From contig CAJGDE010000006.1 in assembly GCA_904502135.1 (NCBI GenBank), positions 1 to 38,136 on the forward strand: a stretch of DNA of 38,136 nucleotides, written 5' to 3'. The notes below the pieces were generated by a model. That model saw only the letters and a list, made by a program, of their open reading frames with translations, was not told where the DNA came from and searched no databases. This stretch comes from Kiritimatiellia bacterium (GTDB lineage: Bacteria > Verrucomicrobiota > Kiritimatiellia > RFP12 > UBA1067). Shown here in pieces: positions 15,582 through 22,788 of this stretch (position 1 is the first letter of the stretch; every line of letters starts with the position of its first letter). Position numbers and translations under genes: made by a program.

Positions 15582-18050
15582 ATGAGAATATACGAATTAG
15601 CTAAAGAAGCCGGCGTTACGAGTGCGCAGGTACTTGAAGCAGCCAGCAGCGCCGGAGTTGACGTCTCTAGTGCCATCAGTTCTGTAAAAGACGGCGATGC
15701 CGCCAAGATCAGAGAGCAGTTGTCCGGCGTTGACAAAAAGGCCGTGGAAAAACTGCGCGCCGATAAAAAGGCCAAGGTCGAGCAGATGCAGAAGCAAAAG
15801 CGTGACAGCGACAGCGAAAAACTCGCGAATCACCTGGCGATCGCAAAGGCGGCGGCCGAAGGCAAGAAAGCGCCTTTGGCGGTCAACAAGATAGAAGTGA
15901 AAGCGCCTCCCGCGCCGGTGAAGATTACGGTTGCCCCGTCGAAGCCGGCCGCTGCCGCTCAGCCGGCCCGCACGCCTGCGCAGGTAAAGCCTAAAGTAAA
16001 TCTTAATATGCCCGATTTTGCGAAGACCGGGCTCACGCACGCTGGGTTCAAGCCTCTTCAGAAGTCTCGTCCGACGCCTACGATTACGATTTCTGTTGCA
16101 GCTCCGCCAAAGGTCAAGCCGCCTAAGGTTGAGAGCTACGACGATGACGAGCGCGGCAGCCGCAAGGGTAAGAAGGGGCGCGAAGGTCAGAAGAGCTTTG
16201 ATAAGAAGGTGCCCCGCGTGGCTCCTCAGGTTCCTCAGCAGGGCGGGCGCATTTGCGTCAATGAAGAGCTTAAAGAAATTTCTATTCGCGGAGCCGTTAT
16301 CGTTAAAGATCTCGCGGCCAAGCTCAATGTAAAGCCTAATCGTCTTATCGCTGATTTGATGGGGCTTAAGATTCTTGCTTCAATCAATCAGCGCGTTGAG
16401 CCGGATATCGCCACGAAAGTCGCCGAGAAATACGGCTTTAAGGTGATGATCGAGCATTCTCGCGACAAAGCGGCGGCGAAGCCCGTTTTGAAGGCGATTG
16501 ACGCAGATGACCTTATTCCGGAAGATGCGCCTGAAACTCTCAAGCCCAGAGCTCCGGTAATTACGTTCTTAGGGCACGTTGACCACGGCAAGACGACTCT
16601 TATGGATTGGATTCGCAAGGAGCATGTCGCAGCCGGCGAGGCAGGAGGAATTACTCAGCAGATTTCAGCCTATCAGGTCGAGATCGCCGGAAAGAAGATT
16701 ACATTCCTCGATACCCCCGGCCATGCCGCTTTCAGTGCGATGCGTGCGCGCGGTGCGCAGCTTACGGATATCGCCGTCATCATTATTGCGGCGGACGACG
16801 GTATTATGCCTCAGACGGAAGAGTGCATTAAGGTGGCGCGTCAGACAGGCGTTCAGATCATGGTCGCCGTTACAAAGTGCGATAAGCCCACGGCCAACGT
16901 CGACCGTGTCAAGCAGCAACTCCAGAAAGAAGGCCTTACGCCCGAAGATTGGGGCGGCGATATTATCTGCTGCCCCGTTTCCGGCACGACTGGAGAAGGC
17001 GTAGATGCGCTTTTGGAGAATATTCTTGTTCAGGCCGAGGTTTTGGAACTTGCCGCAAACCCGTCACGTCGAGCCAACGGTTATGTTATCGAGGCCGAGC
17101 TTCAGCAGGGGCTTGGTCCGTGCGCCACACTTCTTGTCACCGGCGGCACGCTCAAAGTCGGTGATGCTATTTTGATCGGAGAGCATTTCGGCAAGGTTCG
17201 CGCTCTTATTGATGATCACGGCCGACGCATTAAAGAGGCGCCTCCTGCCATGCCCGTCAAGTGTACGGGGCTATCCGGCGTTCCCGAGGCTGGCGCTGAA
17301 TTTCGCGTCATGCTTGATGAAAAGCGTGCCCGCACGCTGGCTGAACAGACGGCGCAGGAAAAGAAGGAGCAGGAGCTTTCTAACGCGAAGGCGGTAACGC
17401 TTGAGGCCTTGATGGGCCGTATGGCCGCAGAAGGCAGAAGAGAGCTGAATGTCGTGGTGAAATCCGACACTCAAGGCTCGCTTGAGGCCATAGTTGAGGC
17501 GTTGAGAGAAATCAAGTCCGAGAAGGTGTCGCTCAATATCATCGGCACAGGCACGGGCAATGTGTCTCTTACGGATGTCACTACCGCAGCCGCAGGCAAG
17601 GCGATTATCGTCGGCTTTGATATCGGCAACGATTCCGGCGTCCAGAGCCGTGCGCGTCATGACGGCGTTAGAATCAACTCCTTCAGAATCATCTATGAAC
17701 TTCTTGATCACGTCAAGAAGTGCATGCTTGACTTGCTGCCGCCGGAATATAAAGAGGTGGTCAAGGGACACGCCGAAATCAAGGCTATTTACGACATTGG
17801 CAAGCTCGGAAAGATCGCAGGCTCGCAGATGCTTGACGGTTCACTTATCGCCAAGGAGAAATACCGCATATTCCGCAACAAGTCCGTCATTTGGGACGGC
17901 AAGGTCAAGACTCTCAGACACTTCAAGGATGAGGTTAAAGAGGTTACTGGCCAGCAGGAATGCGGCGTTTGCTTTGACGGCTATGAAGATTTCAAGCCAG
18001 GCGATGTAATTGAATGTTATATCTTAGAGGAACTTCCTCGCAGCTTGTAA
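15582..18050 (+). CDS. infB: Translation initiation factor IF-2
   Basis: This 822-residue GTPase brings initiator tRNA to the 30S subunit. Residues 1-48 are an IF2 N-terminal module (MRIYELAKEAGV ...), then a long linker rich in K, P and A (about 50-215), a second N-terminal module (224-290) and the G domain: G1 GHVDHGKT (331-338), G2 within AGGITQQ, G3 DTPGH (377-381). The usual NKxD of G4 reads TKCD (431-434, in AVTKCDKP), so the conserved Asn is Thr. Domains II, III and IV follow, including GRRELNVVVKSDTQGSLEA and the terminal C2-type barrel. Length is in the normal range. It sits between nusA and rbfA, three bases after nusA and 16 before rbfA. Confidence 0.97.
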   Translation: MRIYELAKEAGVTSAQVLEAASSAGVDVSSAISSVKDGDAAKIREQLSGVDKKAVEKLRADKKAKVEQMQKQKRDSDSEKLANHLAIAKAAAEGKKAPLAVNKIEVKAPPAPVKITVAPSKPAAAAQPARTPAQVKPKVNLNMPDFAKTGLTHAGFKPLQKSRPTPTITISVAAPPKVKPPKVESYDDDERGSRKGKKGREGQKSFDKKVPRVAPQVPQQGGRICVNEELKEISIRGAVIVKDLAAKLNVKPNRLIADLMGLKILASINQRVEPDIATKVAEKYGFKVMIEHSRDKAAAKPVLKAIDADDLIPEDAPETLKPRAPVITFLGHVDHGKTTLMDWIRKEHVAAGEAGGITQQISAYQVEIAGKKITFLDTPGHAAFSAMRARGAQLTDIAVIIIAADDGIMPQTEECIKVARQTGVQIMVAVTKCDKPTANVDRVKQQLQKEGLTPEDWGGDIICCPVSGTTGEGVDALLENILVQAEVLELAANPSRRANGYVIEAELQQGLGPCATLLVTGGTLKVGDAILIGEHFGKVRALIDDHGRRIKEAPPAMPVKCTGLSGVPEAGAEFRVMLDEKRARTLAEQTAQEKKEQELSNAKAVTLEALMGRMAAEGRRELNVVVKSDTQGSLEAIVEALREIKSEKVSLNIIGTGTGNVSLTDVTTAAAGKAIIVGFDIGNDSGVQSRARHDGVRINSFRIIYELLDHVKKCMLDLLPPEYKEVVKGHAEIKAIYDIGKLGKIAGSQMLDGSLIAKEKYRIFRNKSVIWDGKVKTLRHFKDEVKEVTGQQECGVCFDGYEDFKPGDVIECYILEELPRSL

Positions 18051-18066
18051 ATAAAGAAGGTTCGCT

Positions 18067-18417
18067 ATGGCGGTAAATAGACTTGAGAGAGTTAATTCGC
18101 TTTTGAAGCGTGTTATTGCCGAGGGTATGTTCTCGGTGATGCAGGGTGATAGCGTCGCTCCCGGGCTCATAACCGTAACCGATGTATCGTGCGGAAAGGA
18201 TCTGCGCGATGCAACGGTAAAAGTTTCAGTCTTCGGCGATGAAGAACTTAAAACTACCGCCATTAATCATCTTAAGCATAACGCTAAAAGATTTCAGCAG
18301 ATCATCAACAGTGAGATCAAGTTGAAATTTACGCCGCGTCTTACGTTTCAACTTGATCGTTCAATTGAGAAGGGCGACGAAGTGCTCGCTCTTCTCGATA
18401 AAGTACTTCCCAGTTAA
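18067..18417 (+). CDS. rbfA: 30S ribosome-binding factor RbfA
   Basis: This 116-residue protein aids maturation of the 16S rRNA 5' end and is important in the cold. It has the RbfA KH-like layout: an N-terminal helix (NRLERVNSLLKRVIAEGM), GLITVTDVSCGKDLRDATVKVSVFG, HLKHNAKRFQQIINSEIKLKFTPRLTFQLDRSIEKGDEV, the last part being diagnostic (R..P.L.F..D.S...G). An AAGAAGG ribosome binding site precedes the ATG. The stop codon TAA overlaps the next start as TAATG, so rbfA is coupled to a GH95 glycosidase gene; truB or another translation gene is more usual at this position. Confidence 0.93.
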   Translation: MAVNRLERVNSLLKRVIAEGMFSVMQGDSVAPGLITVTDVSCGKDLRDATVKVSVFGDEELKTTAINHLKHNAKRFQQIINSEIKLKFTPRLTFQLDRSIEKGDEVLALLDKVLPS

Positions 18418-20738
18418 TGTCACAATATCTTAATATCAGCACGTCGGGGCGCTTTGCAATTCTTTTTGTCATGGTGCTCTTTTCATGCGGTACGTTCGCC
18501 GGGCTGCATTTTCTTAGGTACAACAAGCCTGCGGAACTTTCCAATAAGGGCTGGGAGAAAGAGTCGATACCGCTCGGGTGCGCCCACTTTGGCGTTTCCG
18601 TTTTCGGCAATCCCGCCAAGGATAGACTTCAGGTCACTCATAATGCTGTTCTTACGGGGCGCAGAAAACGTCCGAACGCGGCGAATTTGACGAATGCGCT
18701 TGAAATCCATCTTGACTGTCCTGTTGATGAGTTCACGGCGTACGAAAGAGGTCTTGATATTGATAGGGCCGTATCATGGGTCGAATACGAAACTGAAGGA
18801 ACGCGCTTTAGAAGAGAGTATTTCACGTCGTTTCCCGGTAGGGTTCTTGCGGTGCGACTGACATCGTCTAGCAAGGGAGCCGTCAATTTTACGTTGCGCC
18901 CTGAAATTCCGTTTTTACATCCGTGGGAAAGTGAAGGAGGCTCTCGGGATTTCGGCCGCAAAGGCACGGTGTCATCTTCTGGTGCGGTCATTGACGTAAA
19001 ACAAGAGTTTGAGCGCTTTAAAGTCAAATTTGCCGGTCGTTTTGAGGTTGTTCAGCAAGGAGGAAAAATCTCCGATGACGGTAAAACGGTAAGTGTCAAA
19101 GGAGCGGATGAAGCTGTTGTTTATTTTTCCTGTGACACAAATTACCGCCTTAGCCCCGAGGTTTTCTCAGCGCCGGACGATAAAAAACTTGATCCTTCTG
19201 ATGATCCGGCCTCTCGCGCCAAATCATTCGTTTCATCTGCCGTCAAGAAAGGTTGGGGAGCGCTTCTTAGAGAGCACGAAACAGATATCGCTAGGCTCTT
19301 GGGAAGAGCGTCCATAAATCTTGACGGGTGCGCCGAGGATGCGAAAAAGACGACGGATATGCTTTTAAAGGAATACAGAAACGGCAGACGCAGCCGTTAT
19401 CTCGATGAGACATATTGGCTCTTTGGGCGGTATTTGCTCGTTTCGTCTTCTCGTCCCGGTTCGCTGCCGGCTAATCTTCAAGGCGTGTGGACAGTTCACA
19501 AAGAATCTCCCTGGGGCTCCGGCTATTGGCATAATATAAATGTGCAGATGAATTATTGGCCGGCGTTTAACACGAATCTCGCGGAATGCTTTGTTCCGTA
19601 TGTAGAGTTCAATGCGGCTTTCAGGCCCACGACTCGCAATCTCGCAATTGAATATCTAAAGCGCCATGACTTAGGGCCAATACCTGAAGAAAAAGAGGCG
19701 GAAAATATCTGGTGCGTCGGTACTGCCGTTTATCCTTATATGGTATCGGAGGGTCCCGGCGGTCACTCCGGACCCGGCACGGGGGCTTTGACGACCAAGC
19801 TTTTTGTCGACTGGTATGATTTTACGCTCGATAACGACGCGCTTAAAAAGTATGTTTGGCCCGTTGTGCAGGGTATGAGCGATTTCTTCAACCGCTGCGT
19901 TGTTGAAACAAACGGAGTGTTCCTTTCTAAGTTTTCGGCCTCTCCCGAGCAGATGGAGGGCAAGTTTGAAGATACGATCCGCTGGGGGATAGACAAGGCT
20001 CGCTATTACACGACTACCGGGTGCGCATTTGATCAGCAGATGATCTGTGAAAACGGCCGCGACCTTTTGCGTCTGGCGGATATTCTCGGTTATAAAGACG
20101 ATCCTGTCGTAAAGATCGTCCGCACTCAGATCGATAAGTATGATCCGGTTCAGATCGGCGCTGACGGGCAGGTGAAGGAATTTCGCGAAGAGAACAGGTA
20201 CGCTGAGATCGGTCAGCGCCATCACCGTCATATTTCGCAGCTTGTCGGCCTTATGCCCGGAACTCTCATCTCCTCTTCCACGCCGCAGTGGCTTGAAGCC
20301 GCTCGCCGCACCTTGGATTTGAGAGGCGATCATTCCACCGGGTGGGCTTTGGCGCACAGAATATGCGCTCGCGCCAGAGTGCGAGATGGCGACAGGGCAT
20401 ATAAACTTATCGGCAATCTCATTTCCACGCGCACATTCGATAATCTTTGGGATTCGCATCCGCCATTCCAGATAGACGGCAATTTCGGCGCTACGGCGGG
20501 TATTACTGAAATGCTTTTGCAAAGTCATGCCGGTTTTATTGATCTTCTGCCCGCATTGCCTGAAGCATGGAAGAAAAAAGGCTCGTTCCGAGGTCTATGC
20601 GCCCGTGGGGCGTTTGAGGTCGACTGCGAATGGGAAGATGGGAGCCCCAAGCGTGTTGCGGTTAGGAGTCTTAAAGGACTTGCTCCTGAAGTGCGTTTCC
20701 GCGGAAAGTCAGTTCCGTTCCAGAGGGGGTCTTTGTAA
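18417..20738 (+). CDS. GH95-family alpha-L-fucosidase-like glycoside hydrolase, secreted
   Basis: The 773-residue protein starts with a signal-like segment (hydrophobic FAILFVMVLFSCGTF at 13-27) behind an unusually long N-region. The N-terminal beta-sandwich (about 40-290) is followed by an alpha/alpha-barrel with the GH95 signatures FGRYLLVSSSRPGSLPANLQGVW (split at 336-358), HNINVQMNYWPAFNTNLAE (372-390), SASPEQ (507-512), TGWALAHRICARARVRDGDRAY and HPPFQIDGNFGATAGITEML. By analogy with the Bifidobacterium enzyme AfcA, N373 and N375 (base and partner), E511 (acid) and D687 are likely active-site residues. GH95 enzymes release 1,2-linked fucose, and some act on L-galactose. It overlaps rbfA by one base, so it is the last gene of the nusA-infB-rbfA transcript. 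Confidence 0.9.
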   Translation: MSQYLNISTSGRFAILFVMVLFSCGTFAGLHFLRYNKPAELSNKGWEKESIPLGCAHFGVSVFGNPAKDRLQVTHNAVLTGRRKRPNAANLTNALEIHLDCPVDEFTAYERGLDIDRAVSWVEYETEGTRFRREYFTSFPGRVLAVRLTSSSKGAVNFTLRPEIPFLHPWESEGGSRDFGRKGTVSSSGAVIDVKQEFERFKVKFAGRFEVVQQGGKISDDGKTVSVKGADEAVVYFSCDTNYRLSPEVFSAPDDKKLDPSDDPASRAKSFVSSAVKKGWGALLREHETDIARLLGRASINLDGCAEDAKKTTDMLLKEYRNGRRSRYLDETYWLFGRYLLVSSSRPGSLPANLQGVWTVHKESPWGSGYWHNINVQMNYWPAFNTNLAECFVPYVEFNAAFRPTTRNLAIEYLKRHDLGPIPEEKEAENIWCVGTAVYPYMVSEGPGGHSGPGTGALTTKLFVDWYDFTLDNDALKKYVWPVVQGMSDFFNRCVVETNGVFLSKFSASPEQMEGKFEDTIRWGIDKARYYTTTGCAFDQQMICENGRDLLRLADILGYKDDPVVKIVRTQIDKYDPVQIGADGQVKEFREENRYAEIGQRHHRHISQLVGLMPGTLISSSTPQWLEAARRTLDLRGDHSTGWALAHRICARARVRDGDRAYKLIGNLISTRTFDNLWDSHPPFQIDGNFGATAGITEMLLQSHAGFIDLLPALPEAWKKKGSFRGLCARGAFEVDCEWEDGSPKRVAVRSLKGLAPEVRFRGKSVPFQRGSL

Positions 20739-20764
20739 AATCCGTTTTCACGGCGGTGTGACAT

Positions 20765-20773
20765 TGATATAAT
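20765..20773 (+). promoter_or_regulatory. Extended -10 promoter giving a leaderless oxidoreductase mRNA (TGATATAAT)
   Basis: TGA then TATAAT at 20768-20773, with TTTTCA 17 bases upstream (20745-20750) as a possible -35. Only seven bases separate the -10 from the ATG at 20781, so transcription should start at or next to the start codon. The -10 also covers an earlier in-frame ATG (20772-20774), which therefore cannot be used on this transcript. Confidence 0.5.
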
Positions 20774-20780
20774 GACAGTT

Positions 20781-21905
20781 ATGAAAAGAAAAATATCTTT
20801 TGCGATGGTTGGCGGAGGAAGAGGGTCTTTTATCGGGCCCATACACCGCATGGCGGCCAAGATGGATGATTCGGCGATTCTTGTGGCCGGGTGTTTTTCG
20901 CGCGACAAAAAAGAAAATTTGAAAACAGCCGAGGAAACGGGGCTAAAGAGCGATCGCCTGTACAGTTCATGGCAGAGCCTCATAGAAAAAGAAAAAGGCA
21001 ATATAGATTTTCTTACGGTCTGTACGCCAAACGATTCCCATTACGAAATAACGAAGGCGGCTTTGGAATCGGGTATTCACGTTTTGTGCGAAAAGCCGCT
21101 TTCTTTAACGCGTAAAGAAGCTGAAAAAATAGAGAAGCTCGCCGCTAAAAAGAATCTTCTTGTCGCCGTGCCTTTTACGTATACGGGTTTTCCGATGGTA
21201 AAACTTGCCCGCGAGCTTGTTTCTGGCGGCGAACTCGGAAAGATCTGCAAGGCCAACATTGAATACGTTCAGGGTAGTTTTAGAAAAATCAATTTTAAAA
21301 AACCGCTCGACAAGCGCAACGCCTGGAAGATGGATCCTTCGAAATCGGGTCCGAGCTGCGTCGTGGCCGATATCGGTGTTCACGGAGCGTGTCTCATTGA
21401 GTACATTACGGGGCTTGAAATCAAGAGTGTTTTGTCTGATATTTCTTCCTTTGCGCCGGGCAATACGCTTGATGACGACGCTTCTATTTTGATGAGGCTT
21501 GATGAGGGCGCAAAGGCGGCGATGGTAACGTCAAAGGTCGCTACGGGTGAAGAAAACGGCGTAAGAGTTCGCGTTTACGGCGACAAGGCGAGTCTTTTTT
21601 GGAATCAGGAGCTTCCCAATCAGCTTAGCGTCAAATATCCTAACGAGCCTGAGCGCATATACAAGCGCAACACTCCCTATATTGGAGCTGTTTCACCCAT
21701 GGCGGCCGCGGCATCGCGCATTCCGTCGGGGCATGACGAGGGCTTCATAGAGGCGTTCGCGAATATTTACAGGGGATTCTGCGCGGCGGTCGCCGGCGAA
21801 AACAAGCTTGATTTCCCGACGGCTTACGAAGGGGTAAGAACGATGCGCTTCGTCGAGGCGGTTCTAAAATCTGCTAGAAGCGGCTCCAGATGGATGCAAG
21901 TGTGA
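20781..21905 (+). CDS. Gfo/Idh/MocA-family NAD(P)-dependent oxidoreductase
   Basis: The 374-residue protein has an N-terminal Rossmann fold with MVGGGRGSFIGPIHR (about residues 9-23), the nucleotide-binding FLTVCTPNDSH and the family hallmark VLCEKPLSLT containing the catalytic lysine of EKP. The C-terminal half carries CVVADIGVHGACLIEYITG, where the D and H of DIGVH are catalytic candidates. Members oxidise or epimerise sugars, inositols and glycosides. The neighbouring GH95 gene suggests a sugar substrate. ATG 20781 is chosen because the promoter -10 overlaps the upstream ATG at 20772 and the Rossmann strand then begins at residue 5 as usual. The next gene follows after four bases. Confidence 0.88.
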   Translation: MKRKISFAMVGGGRGSFIGPIHRMAAKMDDSAILVAGCFSRDKKENLKTAEETGLKSDRLYSSWQSLIEKEKGNIDFLTVCTPNDSHYEITKAALESGIHVLCEKPLSLTRKEAEKIEKLAAKKNLLVAVPFTYTGFPMVKLARELVSGGELGKICKANIEYVQGSFRKINFKKPLDKRNAWKMDPSKSGPSCVVADIGVHGACLIEYITGLEIKSVLSDISSFAPGNTLDDDASILMRLDEGAKAAMVTSKVATGEENGVRVRVYGDKASLFWNQELPNQLSVKYPNEPERIYKRNTPYIGAVSPMAAAASRIPSGHDEGFIEAFANIYRGFCAAVAGENKLDFPTAYEGVRTMRFVEAVLKSARSGSRWMQV

Positions 21906-21909
21906 CAAG

Positions 21910-22788
21910 ATGAAATGCGAAATCTGCAATTGTAATGACGCGGAAACCGCGATAGTCCTTGATGACGAAAGCGGCGAGCGCGAGCTTTATGTCTGCAAGG
22001 CCTGTGCCGGAGCGGAACGTAAAAAACGCCAGAAGAAGAGTCAGACCACGAGAAAAATCGAAGGTCTTGCGCCCGGTATGTCCATAACTGTAAGCGGCGC
22101 CATCACAGATCCGCCGCCTTTTATCGGCGCGATTCTTGAGGCTATGGGCGGAATGGTCGATAACCTTGAAAAGGCCAGCAAGATCAAACAGGAAGAGAGC
22201 GAGATAAAATACGAGCGCCTGCCAGTTTCGCGGGTGAAAAAAGAATACCGCATCGCAGGGGCTCTTCATCTTGAGGGGCTGCATCTTATAGGAGAGCTTG
22301 AGGCCGTGCAGCGCTCGGCCAAGGCTCTGGGCATGAAGCTTGTAGGAATTGATGCCGACGGAGTTAAATCGACAGGCCACGCTTTCAATCTTGAATATAG
22401 CGGCGCACTCGAGAGAGCCAAGCGTTTCGTCGGAGATCTTCTTGAACAAGAGCGCAACGCGAGGGTGAGGCTTTATGAAGAGATGCCCCGCGTTTTCGGC
22501 GATTCGCTCTGTAGGGCGCTGGCGATTCTGAAAAACGCCAGACTCCTTTCTTCAGGAGAGCTTTTTGATCTTCTCTCTCCTCTCAGGCTCGCGGCGCTTG
22601 AGGGTATGCTGGAGGGGATTGATTTGGCGACGATAGAAAATATGATTTCGCAAATCAACCTTTCTGAAATCGAGGGAATGATCTCACCCGTCGAGCGCGA
22701 CAAAATCGACGCGGCAAGAGCGGATGAGATAAACTCCGTTTTCGAAGATGTTATTTTAAACGAAACCGCCGAAGGAAAATTCCTGTGA
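21910..22788 (+). CDS. Chimeric ClpC-adaptor candidate: McsA-like zinc finger fused to the C-terminal half of McsB
   Basis: The 292-residue protein begins with a zinc finger, CEIC (3-6) and CKAC (29-32) around GERELYVC, which matches the first finger of McsA. The second McsA finger and the UVR motif are missing. A linker follows (about 35-112). Residues 114-275 match the end of the arginine kinase McsB: YRIAGALHLEGLHL against RASVMVHLPGLVL, GMKLVGIDADGVKSTGHAFNLEYS against GLVVRGLYGEGSEALGNIFQIS, and LCRALAILKNARLLSSGELFDLLSPLRL against the R..GILKNARLIS..E....LS..RLG helix block. The N-terminal kinase lobe and the catalytic strands before GLRAS are absent, so no kinase activity is expected. 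The McsB phosphoarginine pocket motif RDxxRA reads RDKIDA here. The stop overlaps the clpC start (GTGA). Confidence 0.75.
   Translation: MKCEICNCNDAETAIVLDDESGERELYVCKACAGAERKKRQKKSQTTRKIEGLAPGMSITVSGAITDPPPFIGAILEAMGGMVDNLEKASKIKQEESEIKYERLPVSRVKKEYRIAGALHLEGLHLIGELEAVQRSAKALGMKLVGIDADGVKSTGHAFNLEYSGALERAKRFVGDLLEQERNARVRLYEEMPRVFGDSLCRALAILKNARLLSSGELFDLLSPLRLAALEGMLEGIDLATIENMISQINLSEIEGMISPVERDKIDAARADEINSVFEDVILNETAEGKFL

Noticed and set aside
19671..20528. Long minus-strand open frame (285 codons) opposite the GH95 gene
   Set aside because: It lies wholly within a strongly supported GH95 coding region, has no known motif and no ribosome binding site.
20772..20780. Alternative ATG start for the oxidoreductase at 20772
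   Set aside because: It overlaps the -10 element, so it would be outside the transcript from that promoter, and the Rossmann strand is better placed from 20781.
21910..22788. Functional arginine kinase (McsB)
   Set aside because: The nucleotide-binding and catalytic N-lobe is absent, so kinase activity is not supported.
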